Positions 1 through 6,315 of a stretch of DNA of 14,858 nucleotides are shown here, piece after piece. Source of the DNA: ZC4RG30 sp965652645. Its GTDB lineage: Bacteria; Pseudomonadota; Gammaproteobacteria; Steroidobacterales; Steroidobacteraceae. The DNA lies in contig CBFGXE010000056.1 of assembly GCA_965652645.1 (NCBI GenBank), positions 1-14,858 on the forward strand. Direction: 5' to 3'. The stretch's first letter is position 1; each line of letters begins with the position of its first letter. A program made the translations under genes and the position numbers. The notes under the pieces are model-generated. The model was not told where the DNA came from and searched no databases. It saw only the letters and a list, made by a program, of their open reading frames with translations.

Positions 1-51
1 GTAGCGCAGCCGTGACGGTTCAGAGCGCAGGTCCTGGGCAAAATGCGCCTC
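1..51 (-). pseudogene. Out-of-frame continuation of the TPR gene
   Basis: In the frame one base off from the upstream TPR ORF, the minus strand is open from about position 60 to the window edge. From 51 it reads EAHFAQDLRSEPSRLRY. This continues the TPR pattern (helix B followed by a P at the repeat boundary), which the in-frame reading loses after residue 61. It is most simply the rest of the same protein after a small indel. It could instead be chance openness in GC-rich DNA, because only 17 codons are visible. Confidence 0.4.
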
Positions 52-232
52 GATGCCGGTCCGTCTGGAACTTGAGCATGCCGAGGAAGTGGAGGGTGTC
101 GGAATCCTGCGGGCGTTCCGCAAGGCACGCGGCATAGAGGGCTTCCGCCTCCTGGAACCGCCCTTCCCGGTGCGCCTCCTGCGCCTTCGCGAACTGCCGG
201 GCGAATCCTTTCAAGATGGCGCCCGTGGTCAA
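20..232 (-). CDS. TPR-repeat protein, N-terminal part, probably frameshifted
   Basis: The ORF encodes 70 aa. Residues 14-61 fit the TPR consensus: FAKAQEAHREGRFQEAEALY, then a P at the repeat end, then LHFLGMLKFQTDRHR as the next helix A. Such N-termini belong to long TPR proteins (for example TPR-sulfotransferases or TPR-glycosyltransferases), so 70 aa is far too short. After DRHR the reading becomes GAFCPGPAL-stop, which does not fit a TPR, whereas another frame resumes with EAHFAQDLRSEP. A lost CG dinucleotide (CGCGAG to CGAG, near 50-52) would give RHREAHFAQ, so this is either a true frameshift or a sequencing error. The start is TTG at 232-230, overlapping the TGA of the upstream pilus ATPase gene (TTGA), with no strong ribosome site; this suggests translational coupling. 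The role is unknown; position suggests a link to type IV pili. Confidence 0.55.
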   Translation of the reverse strand: MTTGAILKGFARQFAKAQEAHREGRFQEAEALYAACLAERPQDSDTLHFLGMLKFQTDRHRGAFCPGPAL

Positions 233-1353
233 CCGAAGTTGATCTTCGCTTCCAGGTTGGAGCGCGAATCCGCGTTCGCCAGCGCGTCGTCCAGCGAGAC
301 CCGGCCGGCCTTGAACAGCTCCACCAGCGACTGGTCGAAGCTCTGGATGCCCTTCTCGCCGCTGGCCTGGATGGCCTCCTTGATGGTGCTCACGTCGCCC
401 TTCCTGATCAGGTCGCTGATATGGGGCGTGTTGATCATGATCTCCAGCGCGGCGGCCCGGCGGCCGTCGGCGCCGGGCACCAGGCGCTGGGCCAGGATGG
501 CCTTCAGGTACTGGGAGAGGTCGAGCAGGATCTGCGGGTGCTGCTGGTGCGGGAACATGTTGATGATGCGGTCCAGCGTCTCGGCGCAGTTGTTGGCATG
601 CAGGGTGGCCAGCACCAGGTGGCCGGTGCCCGACAGGCTGATGGCCGCCTCCATGCTCTCCCGGTCGCGGATCTCGCCGATGAGGATCACGTCCGGCGCG
701 GCGCGCATGGCGCCCTTGAGCGCCCGGGAATAGGTCCTGGTGTCCAGCCCCACCTCGCGCTGGTTGATGATGGAGCGCTTGTTGGTGTGCAGGAACTCGA
801 TCGGATCCTCGATTGTGATGATGTGGTCCGAGAAGTGCTCGTTGCGGTAGTTGATCATCGCCGCGAGCGTGGTGGACTTGCCCGAGCCGGTGGCGCCCAC
901 CATCAGGATCAGCCCGCGCTTGAGGCGGGCGAGGTCGACGAGCGTGTCGGGCAGTCCCAGCTGCTCCAGGCGCGGCATGTCGGCGGTGATGTAGCGCATC
1001 ACCATGGCGGGGAACCCGCGCTGGTAGAAGATGGCGCAGCGGAAGCGGCCCAGGCCGGGCTCGGAGATCGCGAAGTCGATCTCCAGCTCGCGCTGGAAAT
1101 ATTCGATCTGCTCCGGCGTCATCAGGCTGAAGGCCGCGGCCCGCACGGCCTCCGGCGTCAGCACCTGCTTGTTGATGGCGTGGATCTGGCCCTCGATCTT
1201 GATCTTGATGGGCGAGTTGGAGGTGAAGAAGAGGTCAGAGGCCCGCTTCTCCACCATCAGCTTGAACAGCGGGCGGGTCTTGAAGCCGCCGCCGGAAGAC
1301 GTGGCGCCGACGCGGTATTCCTCCGCCTCGGCGATCTTCGGATCCTCGCTCAC
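229..1353 (-). CDS. Third PilT/PilU-family type IV pilus retraction ATPase (PilU-like paralog)
   Basis: This 374-aa protein belongs to the secretion-ATPase superfamily that powers pilus disassembly as a cytoplasmic hexamer at the inner-membrane base. Walker A is GATGSGKST (153-161), the Asp box IITIEDPIEF (178-187), Walker B DVILIGEIRD (221-230) and the His box GHLVLATLHA (244-253), so it looks catalytically complete. Sequence features such as INYRNEH, RIINMFP and the IKEAI C-terminal segment are closer to PilU than to PilT. It has a roughly 25-residue polar, glycine-rich N-terminal extension absent from the neighbouring PilU, and SGTGHL where PilT and PilU here have AETGHL. It starts at GTG 1353, overlapping the pilU stop as GTGA, so it is translationally coupled as the third gene of the operon. 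Most relatives carry only pilT-pilU here. It could be a duplicated PilU that changed its role, for instance tuning retraction force; that is inference. Confidence 0.9.
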   Translation of the reverse strand: MSEDPKIAEAEEYRVGATSSGGGFKTRPLFKLMVEKRASDLFFTSNSPIKIKIEGQIHAINKQVLTPEAVRAAAFSLMTPEQIEYFQRELEIDFAISEPGLGRFRCAIFYQRGFPAMVMRYITADMPRLEQLGLPDTLVDLARLKRGLILMVGATGSGKSTTLAAMINYRNEHFSDHIITIEDPIEFLHTNKRSIINQREVGLDTRTYSRALKGAMRAAPDVILIGEIRDRESMEAAISLSGTGHLVLATLHANNCAETLDRIINMFPHQQHPQILLDLSQYLKAILAQRLVPGADGRRAAALEIMINTPHISDLIRKGDVSTIKEAIQASGEKGIQSFDQSLVELFKAGRVSLDDALANADSRSNLEAKINFG

Positions 1354-2501
1354 AGCGAATGCCCCTCGTTCTCGTCCATCAGCGAAAGGCCGCCGGCGTC
1401 ATCCGCCGGGCGGGCGTCGCGCTTGCTCTCCAGCTTCACGCGCAGCCTGAGCTCGTTCTTCGAGTCCGCATTGCGGATGGCCTCGTCATAGGAGATGTAG
1501 CCGGCCTCGTACAGCTCGAACAGGTTCTGGTCGAAGGTCTTCATGCCCTGCCGGTTGGAGCGGGACATCACTTCCTTGATCTTGTGCACCTCGCCCTTGA
1601 AAATGAGGTCCTGCACCAGCGGCGAGTGCAGCAGGATCTCGGTTGCGGCGATGCGGCCACCACCCTCGCGCGGCACCAGGCGCTGGGAAATCATGCCCTT
1701 GATGTTCAGCGAGAGGTCCATCAGCAGCTGCTCGCGCTTCTCCTCGGGGAAGAAGTTGATGATGCGGTCCAGCGCCTGGTTGGCGCTGTTGGCGTGCAGC
1801 GTGGCCAGCACCAGGTGGCCGGTCTCGGCGAACTGGATGCCGTATTCCATGGTCTCGCGGTCGCGGATCTCGCCGATGAGGATCACGTCGGGCGCCTGGC
1901 GCAGCGTGTTCTTCAGCGCCGCATGCCAGTTCTCGGTGTCGACGCCCACCTCGCGGTGCGTGACCACGCAACCCTTGTGCGGGTGGATGTATTCCACGGG
2001 ATCTTCGATGGTGATGATGTGGCCGCGGGTATTGGCATTGCGGTAGCCCACCATGGCCGCCAGCGTGGTCGACTTGCCCGAGCCGGTGCCGCCCACCAGC
2101 AGCACCAGGCCGCGCTTGGACATCACCACGTCCTTCAGCACCGGCGGCAGGTCGAGCTCCTCGAAGGTGGGAATGGTGGCGTTGATGGTGCGGATGACGC
2201 AGCCCACCGCGCCCTGCTGCATGAAGGCGCTGACGCGGAAACGGCCGATGCCCGGCGGCGCGATGGCGAAGTTGCACTCCTTGGTGGCGTCGAATTCGCG
2301 CGTCTGGCGGTCGTTCATGATGGCGCGCACCAGCGTGGCCGCCTGGTCGGCGGTCAGCGCACGCTCGGTCTGCGGGCGGATCTCGCCGTCGATCTTCACC
2401 GCGGGCGGGAATCCCGCCGTCAGGAACAGGTCGGAACCCTTGCGCTCGACGAGTCGACGCAGCAGATCCTGGATGAGCTTGATGGCCTGTTCGCGCTCCA
2501 C
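1350..2501 (-). CDS. pilU: Type IV pilus retraction ATPase PilU
   Basis: This 383-aa protein is the PilT-dependent accessory retraction ATPase of type IV pili. It forms a cytoplasmic hexamer and supports force generation during twitching, DNA uptake and surface attachment. Visible motifs are Walker A GGTGSGKST (137-145), the Asp box IITIEDPVEY (162-171), Walker B DVILIGEIRD (205-214) and the His box GHLVLATLHA (228-237). The C-terminus FKGEVHKIKEVM is typical of PilU, and the protein lacks the AIRNLIRE motif that marks PilT. Length is normal for PilU. The likely start is GTG at 2501, seven bases after AGGG. The gene lies 54 bp downstream of pilT and ends in a GTGA overlap with the third ATPase gene, so the three are one operon. 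The C-terminal tail (about 358-383) is acidic and poorly conserved-looking. Confidence 0.93.
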   Translation of the reverse strand: MEREQAIKLIQDLLRRLVERKGSDLFLTAGFPPAVKIDGEIRPQTERALTADQAATLVRAIMNDRQTREFDATKECNFAIAPPGIGRFRVSAFMQQGAVGCVIRTINATIPTFEELDLPPVLKDVVMSKRGLVLLVGGTGSGKSTTLAAMVGYRNANTRGHIITIEDPVEYIHPHKGCVVTHREVGVDTENWHAALKNTLRQAPDVILIGEIRDRETMEYGIQFAETGHLVLATLHANSANQALDRIINFFPEEKREQLLMDLSLNIKGMISQRLVPREGGGRIAATEILLHSPLVQDLIFKGEVHKIKEVMSRSNRQGMKTFDQNLFELYEAGYISYDEAIRNADSKNELRLRVKLESKRDARPADDAGGLSLMDENEGHSL

Positions 2502-2555
2502 TGCCTTACCCTGCCTGGTTCATTCTGGTTCTTGCCGACTGGTGCGCAACGGGGA

Positions 2556-3596
2556 CTACATCGCGTCCTTGTTCTGCGCCTTGTAGCGGGCTTCTTCCTT
2601 GCTGACGATGCCCTTGGTCACCAGCTCGGCGAGGCACTGGTCGAGCGTCTGCATGCCCTGGGCCTGGCCGGTCTGGATGGCCGAATACATCTGCGCGATC
2701 TTGCCCTCGCGGATCAGGTTCCTGATGGCCGGCGTGCCGATCATGATCTCGTGCGCGGCCACCCGGCCGCCGCCGTTCTTTTTCAGCAGCGTCTGCGAAA
2801 TCACGGCCCGCAGCGACTCGGACAGCATGGACCGCACCATCTCCTTCTCGGCGGCCGGGAACACGTCGACCACGCGGTCGATGGTCTTGGCGGCGGAGCT
2901 GGTGTGCAGCGTGCCGAACACCAGGTGGCCGGTCTCGGCGGCGGTGAGCGCCAGGCGGATGGTCTCCAGGTCGCGCATTTCGCCGACCAGGATGACGTCA
3001 GGGTCCTCGCGCAGCGCCGAACGCAGCGCCTCGGCGAAGCCGATGGTGTCGCGGTGCACCTCGCGCTGGTTGATGAGGCAGCGCTTGGACTCGTGCACGA
3101 ACTCGATCGGATCCTCGATGGTGAGGATGTGGTCGGGCCGGTTGTCGTTGATGAAGTCGATCATGCCGGCCAGCGTGGTGGACTTGCCGGAGCCCGTGGG
3201 TCCGGTGACCAGCACGATGCCACGCGGCAGCATGCACAGGTCACGGAAGATCTTCGGCGCGCCCAGGTCGTCGAGCCCCACGATCGTGGAGGGGATGCTG
3301 CGGAACACGGCGCCGGCGCCGCGGTTCTGGTTGAAGGCGTTGACGCGGAAGCGCGCCAGCTTCGGGATCTCGAACGAGAAGTCGGTCTCGAAGAACTCCT
3401 CGTAGTTCTTGCGCTGCTTGTCGTTCATGATGTCGTACACCATGCTGTGCACCTCCTTGTGGGAGAGCGCAGGCATGTTGACGCGCTTCATGTCGCCATC
3501 CACGCGGATCATCGGCGGGACGCCGGCCGAGAGGTGCAGGTCAGAGGCCTTGTTCTTGACCGCAAAGGCGAGCAGCTGGGCAATATCCAGGGCCAT
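2556..3596 (-). CDS. pilT: Type IV pilus retraction motor ATPase PilT
   Basis: This 346-aa protein, the normal length of PilT, hydrolyses ATP to depolymerise the type IV pilus and drives twitching. Walker A is GPTGSGKST (132-140), the Asp box ILTIEDPIEF (157-166), Walker B DVILVGEMRD (200-209) and the His box GHLVFGTLHT (223-232). The diagnostic PilT motif AIRNLIRE is at 290-297. The N-terminus MALDIAQLLAFAVKNKASDLHLSAG is the usual PilT N-terminal domain. It starts at ATG 3596 with GGAG five to six bases upstream. It is the first gene of the pilT-pilU-third ATPase-TPR operon and is divergent from yggS, an arrangement conserved in pseudomonads and related gammaproteobacteria. Confidence 0.96.
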   Translation of the reverse strand: MALDIAQLLAFAVKNKASDLHLSAGVPPMIRVDGDMKRVNMPALSHKEVHSMVYDIMNDKQRKNYEEFFETDFSFEIPKLARFRVNAFNQNRGAGAVFRSIPSTIVGLDDLGAPKIFRDLCMLPRGIVLVTGPTGSGKSTTLAGMIDFINDNRPDHILTIEDPIEFVHESKRCLINQREVHRDTIGFAEALRSALREDPDVILVGEMRDLETIRLALTAAETGHLVFGTLHTSSAAKTIDRVVDVFPAAEKEMVRSMLSESLRAVISQTLLKKNGGGRVAAHEIMIGTPAIRNLIREGKIAQMYSAIQTGQAQGMQTLDQCLAELVTKGIVSKEEARYKAQNKDAM

Positions 3597-3622
3597 GGAA
3601 GCTCCGATTACGTTACCCGGGC

Positions 3623-3630
3623 AGTATAGT
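3623..3630. promoter_or_regulatory. Overlapping divergent -10 elements between pilT and yggS
   Basis: The octamer AGTATAGT reads TATAGT on the plus strand (3625-3630) and TATACT on the minus strand (3628-3623). Both are five-of-six matches to the sigma-70 -10 box. It sits in the middle of the 54-bp gap between the divergent pilT and yggS genes, so both transcripts may start from one open complex. No good -35 box is visible on either side, so the call rests on position and the -10 match only. Confidence 0.4.
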
Positions 3631-3650
3631 CCACCGACTTGACCCTCCCC

Positions 3651-4394
3651 ATGATACGCACTCCTCAGAATTCATCCCCTGACACGGCCTCCGGCGCGGC
3701 GCTGGCGGCGAACCTTGCAGGCCTGCGGCAACGCATCGGCGAGGCTGCGACCCGGGCCGGCCGCGATGTGCACTCCGTCACGCTCCTTGCGGTGTCAAAA
3801 GGACAGCCGGCGGCACGCCTGAGGCAGGCGCTGGCGCTGGGCCTCACCGCCTTCGGCGAAAACTACGTGGACGAGGCGCTGCCGAAGATCGAGGCCCTGG
3901 CCGGCACCCCGGCGCGCTGGCATTTCATCGGCCGGCTGCAGGCGAACAAGACCCGTCCCGTGGCGCAGCACTTCGACTGGGTGCACGGCATCGACCGCGC
4001 GCGCGTGGCCGAACGGCTGTCGGCCCAGCGCCCGCATTACGCACCTCCTCTTGATGTGTGCCTGCAGGTGCGGGTGGCGGATGATCCTGGCAAGGCGGGC
4101 GTGGAGCCGGACCAGTGCCAGGGACTGGCGCGCGAGGTGGCGGCACTGCCACGCCTCAGGCTGCGCGGGCTGATGTGCATGCTGCCCTTCGGGGCCGACG
4201 GGCCCGCGCAGCATGCCGGCTTCGCGCGCCTGCGCGAACTGTCGGATGAGATCAGTGCCGCCGGCGTGCCGCTGGACACCCTTTCGATGGGCATGAGCGC
4301 CGACATGGACGCAGCCATCGCCGAAGGGGCCACGATCGTGCGCATAGGCACTGCACTGTTCGGCCCGCGGCCTCACGTAGAATCCCCTGCATGA
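3651..4394 (+). CDS. yggS: YggS family pyridoxal-phosphate homeostasis protein (PLPBP)
   Basis: From ATG 3651 this encodes 247 aa; the frame is open to a TTG at 3639. It is a single-domain TIM-barrel PLP carrier that buffers free PLP and affects amino-acid balance, with no known catalytic reaction. Visible family motifs are LLAVSKGQ with the PLP-binding lysine (K50), FGENYVDEA, WHFIGRLQANK and, near the C-terminus, LSMGMSADMDAAI plus VRIGTALFG, which bind the phosphate. GQ replaces the more usual TK after the lysine. The first roughly 15 residues are probably disordered. No Shine-Dalgarno sequence precedes ATG 3651 (the bases before it are CCCTCCCC). If the -10 at 3625 is used, the leader is only about 14 nt. 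The stop overlaps the proC start as ATGA, matching the common yggS-proC-yggT operon. Confidence 0.95.
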   Translation: MIRTPQNSSPDTASGAALAANLAGLRQRIGEAATRAGRDVHSVTLLAVSKGQPAARLRQALALGLTAFGENYVDEALPKIEALAGTPARWHFIGRLQANKTRPVAQHFDWVHGIDRARVAERLSAQRPHYAPPLDVCLQVRVADDPGKAGVEPDQCQGLAREVAALPRLRLRGLMCMLPFGADGPAQHAGFARLRELSDEISAAGVPLDTLSMGMSADMDAAIAEGATIVRIGTALFGPRPHVESPA

Positions 4395-5236
4395 CCTCCA
4401 CCGATCCCTTCACCGTCGCCGTCATCGGCGGCGGCAACATGGCGCGGGGACTGCTGGGCGGGCTGCTGGCCCGCGCCGTCGACCCCGAACGCATCACGGT
4501 CACCGCGGCTTCGGCTGCCACGCGGGCGGCACTGGCCGCCGACCTCGGCGTGCGGGTGACCGATGACAACCTTGCGGCCGTCACGGGCGCGCGCGTGGTG
4601 GTGCTGGCGGTGAAACCCCAGGTGATGGCAGACGTGGTGCGCGGCATCGCCGCCGGCCTGCGCACTGCCCGGCCGCTGGTGATCTCGGTGGCCGCCGGCA
4701 TCACCACCGGCCAGCTCAAGCAGTGGATCGGCGAAGGCGTGCCGGTGGTGCGCGCCATGCCCAACCGGCCCGCGCTGATCGGCGCCGGCGCCACCGGCAT
4801 GTTTGCCGATGCCAGCGTGGATGAGGCCGGCCGCGCCCTGGCCGCCGAACTGCTGGGCGCCACCGGGCTTGCGCTCTGGGTGGAGAAGGAGTCCGACATC
4901 GACCTGGTGACCGCGCTGTCGGGCAGCGGCCCCGCCTATTTCTTCCGCCTCGCCGAACTGATGGCCGAGGCGGCCATGGCGGAGGGCCTCGATCCCGCCG
5001 TGGCACGGCAGCTCGCCGCGCGCACACTGGCCGGCGCCGGCCAGATGGTGGCCGCGGAGAGCGCGCCCGACCTTGCCGCAATGCGCGCCGCGGTCACTTC
5101 CCGCGGCGGCACCACGGCCGCGGCACTGGAGCAGTTTGATGCGGTGGACCTGCCCTCGGCCGTCGCCCGGGCCATGCGCGCGGCAGCGACGCGCAGCCGC
5201 GAGCTCTCCCGTCAGTCCGGCACCACCGGGAGCTGA
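4391..5236 (+). CDS. proC: Pyrroline-5-carboxylate reductase
   Basis: This 281-aa enzyme reduces 1-pyrroline-5-carboxylate to L-proline with NAD(P)H, the last step of proline synthesis, in the cytoplasm. The N-terminal Rossmann fold shows VAVIGGGNMARGLL with the dinucleotide loop (13-17), then AVKPQ (73-77) and SVAAGIT (99-105). The substrate region has RAMPNRPALIGAGATGM (121-137) and LSGSGPAYFF (176-185). The C-terminal signature is TSRGGTTAAAL (236-246), where R replaces the usual P; this position is variable in the family pattern. Length is normal (about 270-280). The ATG overlaps the yggS stop (ATGA), and yggT begins 3 bp after the stop, so all three should be co-transcribed and yggS-proC co-translated. 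Confidence 0.96.
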   Translation: MTSTDPFTVAVIGGGNMARGLLGGLLARAVDPERITVTAASAATRAALAADLGVRVTDDNLAAVTGARVVVLAVKPQVMADVVRGIAAGLRTARPLVISVAAGITTGQLKQWIGEGVPVVRAMPNRPALIGAGATGMFADASVDEAGRALAAELLGATGLALWVEKESDIDLVTALSGSGPAYFFRLAELMAEAAMAEGLDPAVARQLAARTLAGAGQMVAAESAPDLAAMRAAVTSRGGTTAAALEQFDAVDLPSAVARAMRAAATRSRELSRQSGTTGS

Positions 5237-5239
5237 CTC

Positions 5240-5782
5240 ATGGCCGCTGCCCTGCGCTACATCCTCGACATCCTCTTCACCTTGTATTCGGCCGTGCTGC
5301 TGCTGCGGCTGCTACTGCAACTGGTGCGGGCCGACTTCCGCAATCCGCTTGCGCGGGCCATCGTAAGGCTCACCAACCCGGTGGTCCTGCCGCTGCGCAA
5401 GGTGCTGCCGCCTGTGGGCAAGGTCGACACCGCCAGCCTGGTGGCGGTGGTGCTGTGCACGCTGCTGAAGCTGTGGCTGCTGCTTGCCCTTGCCGGGATG
5501 CCCGCGCCAGCACCGGGAAGACTGCTAGCCGCGACGCTGTCCGACGTGGTCGACCTGGTGCTGGGCACCTATCTGTTTTCCATTATCTTCAACGCGATAC
5601 TGTCATTTGTTGCACCGGGTAATTACTCGCCGGCGCAGGCATTGCTCGCTGCCATCTGCAATCCGGTTCTTGATCCCTTCCGTCGCATCATCCCGCCGCT
5701 TGGCGGGCTTGATCTCTCTCCGCTATGGGCCTGCATAGCGATACAGGCGTTGCGGATCATCTTCCGCCAGTACCTCCCCTGA
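5240..5782 (+). CDS. yggT: YggT family integral membrane protein
   Basis: This 180-aa protein has four hydrophobic segments (about 5-29, 64-86, 99-124 and 158-176), arranged as two YGGT repeats. Each repeat carries the family's re-entrant-looking motif: NPLARAIVRLTNPVVLPLRK with LPPVG (35-60), and NPVLDPFRRIIPPLGG (141-156). The family lies in the inner membrane and is related to the chloroplast CCB3 protein. Its bacterial role is poorly defined; osmotic tolerance and cell-envelope roles have been proposed. Start ATG 5240 is preceded by GGGAG at a spacing of about eight bases, three bases after the proC stop. It is the last gene of the yggS-proC-yggT unit. I see no hairpin terminator between it and the next promoter. 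Confidence 0.93.
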   Translation: MAAALRYILDILFTLYSAVLLLRLLLQLVRADFRNPLARAIVRLTNPVVLPLRKVLPPVGKVDTASLVAVVLCTLLKLWLLLALAGMPAPAPGRLLAATLSDVVDLVLGTYLFSIIFNAILSFVAPGNYSPAQALLAAICNPVLDPFRRIIPPLGGLDLSPLWACIAIQALRIIFRQYLP

Positions 5783-5794
5783 CGCGAAAACACT

Positions 5795-5835
5795 AAAAAA
5801 AAAGCACTTGCGTGACTTCGCGCATGTGCTATGTT
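5795..5835 (+). promoter_or_regulatory. Promoter of the HU-family gene, with A-tract and overlapping inverted repeat
   Basis: TTGCGT (5808-5813) and TATGTT (5830-5835) are spaced 16 bp apart, with an extended -10 TGC at 5827-5829. A run of nine A (5795-5803) just upstream of the -35 is a likely UP element. An imperfect inverted repeat (AGCACTTGCG at 5803-5812, CGCATGTGCT at 5821-5830; 9 of 10 positions pair) covers the -35 to -10 region and could be an operator. Confidence 0.7.
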
Positions 5836-5856
5836 TCGCGCGGATTGTTTGATCGG

Positions 5857-5870
5857 CGGGAATGTTCCCG
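5857..5870. repeat. Inverted repeat in the HU gene leader
   Basis: CGGGAA-TG-TTCCCG is a perfect 6-bp inverted repeat with a 2-base centre, about 15-30 bases past the expected transcription start of the HU-family gene. It may be a DNA operator or a small RNA hairpin. A related GGGA...TCCC repeat lies about 35 bp further downstream. Confidence 0.45.
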
Positions 5871-5891
5871 TCATATAGAAAACACAACACG

Positions 5892-5904
5892 TGGGAGTAT
5901 CCCA
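5892..5904 (+). promoter_or_regulatory. Inverted repeat enclosing the HU gene ribosome binding site
   Basis: TGGGA-GTA-TCCCA pairs across three bases and contains the GGGAG Shine-Dalgarno sequence (5893-5897), which lies nine bases before ATG 5907. If it folds in the mRNA the ribosome site would be partly masked, which would allow control of translation. The stem is only 5 bp. Confidence 0.4.
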
Positions 5905-5906
5905 AC

Positions 5907-6218
5907 ATGGCGAAGAAGGGCGGCGCACCGACCAAGTCCGAAATTCTGGCGGCGATTTCCAAGGAGACGGACTTGTCGCGCAAGCAGGTCAGTGGAGTCT
6001 TTGAAGCACTGAACGGCGTCATCCGCAAGAGCCTGCGCAGCAACGGCGTCGTCACGGTGCCCGGCCTGCTCAAGCTGAAGGTCGTGAAGAAGCCCGCCAC
6101 CAAGGCGCGCAAGGGCGTCAACCCGTTCACGGGCGAAGAAATGATGTTCAAGGCCAAGCCGGCCAGCAAGAAGGTTCGCGCGCTGCCGCTCAAGAGCCTC
6201 AAGGCGATGGTCAACTAA
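5907..6218 (+). CDS. HU/IHF-family DNA-binding protein
   Basis: This 103-aa basic protein of the bacterial histone-like family should bind and bend DNA as a dimer in the nucleoid. The helical body is SEILAAISKETDLSRKQVSGVFEALNGVIRKSL (10-42). The beta-strand part is GVVTVPGLLKLKVVKKPATKARKGVNPFTGEEMMFKAKPASKKVRALPLKSLKAMV (46-102), with the DNA-intercalating proline in the arm-tip motif NPFTGEE. A short lysine-rich N-terminus precedes the fold. It resembles the divergent HU-like proteins common in Xanthomonadales more than HupA/HupB or IHF, so I give no symbol. ATG 5907 is chosen over the in-frame upstream start at 5862 because GGGAG lies nine bases before it and the fold starts there. It has its own promoter and terminator, so it is monocistronic. 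Confidence 0.92.
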   Translation: MAKKGGAPTKSEILAAISKETDLSRKQVSGVFEALNGVIRKSLRSNGVVTVPGLLKLKVVKKPATKARKGVNPFTGEEMMFKAKPASKKVRALPLKSLKAMVN

Positions 6219-6243
6219 GACCGCTCCCGCCTTCATCGGCTTC

Positions 6244-6280
6244 AAGGGCCCGGAAAACGCTTGTTTTCCGGGCCTTTTTC
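6244..6280 (+). terminator. Intrinsic terminator of the HU-family gene
   Basis: A perfect 12-bp stem (GGCCCGGAAAAC at 6247-6258 with GTTTTCCGGGCC at 6263-6274), a GCTT loop and TTTTT at 6275-6279 form a strong rho-independent terminator. It lies 26 bases past the HU stop. On the minus strand it has no matching T-tract, so it serves the convergent hydrolase gene poorly. Confidence 0.93.
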
Positions 6281-6315
6281 GTTGGGAGGCGGAGGGCGGT
6301 CGCCGGGACCGGCGT

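Noticed and set aside
2502..2555. Short direct repeat AACCAG in the pilT-pilU gap
   Set aside because: Two 6-base copies nine bases apart are expected by chance, and the gap shows no promoter or hairpin.
1359..3629. Very long plus-strand open frame (about 756 codons) opposite pilU and pilT
   Set aside because: It is antisense to two certain genes. The translation is His/Gln/Leu/Ala-rich with no domain, as expected from the complementary frame of GC-rich genes that lack stops.
5862..5906. Upstream in-frame start for the HU-family gene
   Set aside because: The extra 15 residues are not HU-like, the codon lies inside the leader inverted repeat, and GGGAG is correctly spaced from ATG 5907.
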